Assembly (NCBI RefSeq): GCF_000428925.1
Contig: NZ_AUAW01000016.1
Span: 1-52,550, forward strand
Source: Furfurilactobacillus rossiae DSM 15814
GTDB lineage: Bacteria > Bacillota > Bacilli > Lactobacillales > Lactobacillaceae
Length of the DNA stretch: 52,550 nt
Direction of reading: 5' to 3'
The position numbers and the translations under genes are program-made. Under the pieces are notes generated by a model. It was given only the letters and a program-made list of their open reading frames with translations. It did no database searches and had not been told where the DNA came from. Each line of letters starts with the position of its first letter. The first letter of the stretch is position 1. Below are positions 50,507 through 52,550 of the stretch, piece after piece.

Positions 50507-51673
50507 ATGGACAGTGAATCACAAGACAACCGCATGAAACGTCACCAATCGAAGCACCGCACACGAAACATCATTCTGGCAGTCGTTGCCGTGGTTGTGC
50601 TCAGTGTTGGCGGCTATAGTTATCACGTGTTTAGCAGCGTGGAACGGTCAACTAGTAAAATGTACAGCGCATCGGGGATTAAGAAGAGTCGAAATGTGAG
50701 CCAGTTAATCAAGGAACAAAAGCCAATTTCGATCTTGTTATTGGGCACAGACGTTGGCGCCCTAGGCCGTGATTCAAAAGTGTGGGCCGGTGGTCGCACG
50801 GATTCAATGATGTTGGTGACCATTAATCCCAAGACGCAAACGACGACCATGATGAGCATTCCACGTGATTCGCTGGTGGTGGTTAGCGGTCATGAGGATC
50901 AATTTCCAACGAAGATCAATGCCGCGTATTATTTTGGTCAAACGAAAAGCACGATTGCGACTGTGCAAAATATGTTTAACGTGCCAGTCGATTATTATGG
51001 CTTGCTGAATATGGGCGGCATGGAGAAACTGGTCAACGAGGTCGGTGGTGTCGACATTGTGCCACCATTGACGTTTACGTATGAAAAGCAACATTTTACT
51101 AAGGGTAAACAGATTCATGTCAACGGCTCACAAGCCTTGAAGTTTACCCGGATGCGTTATCAGGATCCCGAAAGTGACTATGGTCGGACGTTGCGACAAC
51201 GGATTGTCATTCAAGCACTGTTGAAAAAGGGAAGCAAGTTAAATAATCTGTTGAATGATAAATTTATTGATTCCTTGGCGAGTCAATCACGGACAGATTT
51301 ATCCCTGAGTGACTTAATGGAATTAGCTAAATCGTACAGAACTGCCACCAAACACGTTGTTTCAGATCACGTTCAGGGTGTGAGTGATGACATTGCCGGG
51401 CAGAGTTTTGAAATCTTGCCTCAAACGGAAAAGCAGCGTGTCACAAACAAGTTACGTAAAGGACTTGAAATGAGCGCTGCTACAACGGGTCCGCGTTTTG
51501 GTGAAGAAGTCCCAGCCGGCATGGAAGCTTACGTTCCTGACGCTGATTTTGGCGAAACAGCAGACACAAAATCGACCTGGGGTCACGATACGAATACCTC
51601 AAGTCAGTATAATAAAGCCTATGACCGTGACAATACCGGCGACTTAAACCCAAATTACGATGCTAATAATTAA
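50507..51673 (+). CDS. LytR-CpsA-Psr (LCP) family wall glycopolymer transferase
   Basis: A 388-residue type II membrane protein. Cytosolic basic N-terminus, helix at about 22-42, then the extracellular LCP domain (about 72-235): ISILLLGTDVGALGRDSKVW with the first pyrophosphate-binding Arg/Asp set, GRTDSMMLVTINPKT, SIPRDSLV, PTKINAAYYFG, NMGGMEKLVNEVGGVDIV and ALKFTRMRYQDPESDYGRTLRQR. LCP enzymes move teichoic acids or capsule polymers from undecaprenyl phosphate to peptidoglycan. A low-complexity Asp/Asn/Thr tail (about 340-388) is an addition common in lactobacilli. The start ATG 50507 follows GGGGGAA. Confidence 0.93.
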   Translation: MDSESQDNRMKRHQSKHRTRNIILAVVAVVVLSVGGYSYHVFSSVERSTSKMYSASGIKKSRNVSQLIKEQKPISILLLGTDVGALGRDSKVWAGGRTDSMMLVTINPKTQTTTMMSIPRDSLVVVSGHEDQFPTKINAAYYFGQTKSTIATVQNMFNVPVDYYGLLNMGGMEKLVNEVGGVDIVPPLTFTYEKQHFTKGKQIHVNGSQALKFTRMRYQDPESDYGRTLRQRIVIQALLKKGSKLNNLLNDKFIDSLASQSRTDLSLSDLMELAKSYRTATKHVVSDHVQGVSDDIAGQSFEILPQTEKQRVTNKLRKGLEMSAATTGPRFGEEVPAGMEAYVPDADFGETADTKSTWGHDTNTSSQYNKAYDRDNTGDLNPNYDANN

Positions 51674-51789
51674 TTACTAGACACGGTCTATTTATGTTTG
51701 GTCCGCGGGCATGAGTCCGCGAAAGTGTTGGTATCATGGGGTTGCAACCATCAGTTGCCAGCCATGCTCGGAGGTATATCGTGCATCTT

Positions 51790-51822
51790 TTTCGTTAACC
51801 ATTCACAATATAGTTAACGAAA
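51790..51822. promoter_or_regulatory. Inverted repeat upstream of XRE gene
   Basis: Perfect 10-bp arms TTTCGTTAAC and GTTAACGAAA separated by 13 bases. It ends 14 bases before the XRE start codon and overlaps its ribosome binding site region. A plausible autoregulatory operator. Confidence 0.6.
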
Positions 51823-51836
51823 GGGGAGCGATTATT

Positions 51837-52190
51837 ATGATGCTGGGGCAACGAATTAAAGAGGAACGGGAACGGCGTGATTGGACCCAAACGCAGTTGG
51901 CAGATACATTGCATGTCAGTCGTCAGGCCATCTCTAAATGGGAGTTAGGGACTGCGTATCCGGATATCGAACGGTTAATTCAGATTAGCGATTTGTTCAG
52001 TGTCAGCTTGGATAGCTTAATTAAGGGGGATACAACTTTTCAAGAAAAAATCGTTGTAACGGATCATCATCGTGGACTGAGCTTTTGGGATTTTGCCGCT
52101 CGGTATTGGTGGATGGTCTTTCCAATCGGTGGCTTTCTCTACTGGTTTATTCCAGCTATTATTAGTGGCATTGTCGAGGCACTACATTAG
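51837..52190 (+). CDS. XRE-family regulator with C-terminal membrane helix
   Basis: A 117-residue protein. The helix-turn-helix is at about 5-60 (GQRIKEERERRDWTQTQLAD, TLHVSRQAISKWELGTAYPD, IERLIQISDLFSVSLDSLIK). The C-terminal WWMVFPIGGFLYWFIPAIIS forms one membrane helix, a layout seen in small stress-responsive regulators of lactobacilli. The start ATG 51837 follows AAAGGGGAG; the much longer upstream frame lacks one and crosses the inverted repeat. Nothing follows before the IS1182 end. Confidence 0.85.
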   Translation: MMLGQRIKEERERRDWTQTQLADTLHVSRQAISKWELGTAYPDIERLIQISDLFSVSLDSLIKGDTTFQEKIVVTDHHRGLSFWDFAARYWWMVFPIGGFLYWFIPAIISGIVEALH

Positions 52191-52235
52191 GATCATACGC
52201 AAAACGAGTTTGGGACAAAACTCTTGAATAAAAAA

Positions 52236-52270
52236 GAAGGTTCGAAATCGTTTTTTGATTTCGAACCTTA
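52236..52270. mobile_element. Hairpin in left end region of IS1182-type element
   Basis: AAGGTTCGAAAT pairs with ATTTCGAACCTT around CGTTTTTTG, about 85 bases before the transposase start. It probably blocks outside transcription from entering the transposase gene. The element edge seems to lie near 52208-52225 (GAGTTTGGGACAAAACTC); the exact terminal repeat cannot be set without the right end. Confidence 0.6.
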
Positions 52271-52352
52271 TTTTCGTACTATTATGTAGGCACAGAGACA
52301 ATTCTCTGCTCATCCAACAGCGACTAAACAATTAGAAAGCGAGGTTATCTCC

Positions 52353-52550
52353 ATGTACAAGAATTATAACAATAATCAAACCAGTTTGGCAGTGAATTTA
52401 GATTTTACGCCTAGTGAAAATCATGTGGTCACGGTGTTAAGCCGATTCGTAGACTCTATTCCTTTAAAAGACGTCATGAACGCAACTGCCGCCACTGGGC
52501 GGCCAGCCTATGATCCACGGTTAATGATGAAGATTCTATTGTTTGCGTAT
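52353..52550 (+). CDS. IS1182-family transposase, N-terminal part cut by window edge
   Basis: The first 66 residues of an IS1182-type (DUF772) DDE transposase. It begins MYKNYNNNQTSLAVNLDF and continues ENHVVTVLSRFVDSIP, then TGRPAYDPRLMMKILLFAY, the conserved DUF772 block. The start ATG 52353 follows GCGAGG by about nine bases. The catalytic part lies beyond the right edge. Confidence 0.85.
   Translation, partial: MYKNYNNNQTSLAVNLDFTPSENHVVTVLSRFVDSIPLKDVMNATAATGRPAYDPRLMMKILLFAY

Overview
The window looks like chromosome from a lactic acid bacterium of the family Lactobacillaceae. The evidence is moderate GC, short intergenic gaps, AGGAGG-type ribosome binding sites, low-GC Gram-positive intrinsic terminators, a catabolite-repressed D-xylose regulon with a ROK-type XylR, a diacetyl/acetoin reductase, an LCP cell-wall enzyme and a sortase-type surface protein. 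I cannot name the species from sequence alone. Both ends run into insertion sequences: an IS30-type transposase at 1-237 and an IS1182-type transposase from 52353.

Left part (0.3-17.5 kb): a decayed msrA end next to the IS30 gene, a cell-surface alpha/beta hydrolase, and an old-yellow-enzyme reductase divergent from its TetR regulator. A roughly 450-nt stretch of strong nested inverted repeats (3650-4104) follows, closed by an intrinsic terminator; it reads like a large structured RNA I do not recognise. Next come several exporters: an ABC-2 pair with a TetR repressor, a MarR-controlled ABC exporter broken by a frameshift, a MATE pump and a bacitracin-type ABC pair. They are followed by a quinone oxidoreductase, an acetoin reductase, a TMEM175-like channel, and an amino-acid permease preceded by a threonine-rich leader peptide with a complete transcription-attenuation fold.

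Middle (17.5-40 kb): the xylose region. A leftward operon (MFS sugar porter, GPH xyloside symporter, GH43 beta-xylosidase, aldose 1-epimerase) and rightward xylA-xylB share a control region with a cre site and a XylR-like operator. xylR and an acetyltransferase follow. A second xylo-oligosaccharide locus (GH43 plus MFS, with a divergent AraC regulator) lies at 36-39.9 kb and carries the same operator spacing and another cre. Between the two loci sit a CopB-type copper ATPase and a four-gene leftward unit: zinc-finger/DUF2087 regulator, DUF6530-like protein, CobS/CobT-like AAA-VWA fusion and GIY-YIG-like protein. I know of no described function for this unit.

Right part (40-52.5 kb): a metal-response cluster (peptide deformylase paralogue, CzrA-like ArsR, cadD broken by an in-frame amber codon, CDF-like transporter), a PurR-box-controlled purine permease, an orphan AbrB-type protein, and an SMR guanidinium-type exporter behind a riboswitch-like attenuator. 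Then come an XRE/SDR divergent pair around a large palindrome, an LRR surface protein with a variant sorting motif, a Met/His-rich anchored protein, an LCP transferase and an XRE regulator.

The most promising undescribed items are the structured RNA candidate at 3650-4173, the threonine leader attenuator at 15780-15941, and the AAA-VWA module at 31961-35860.
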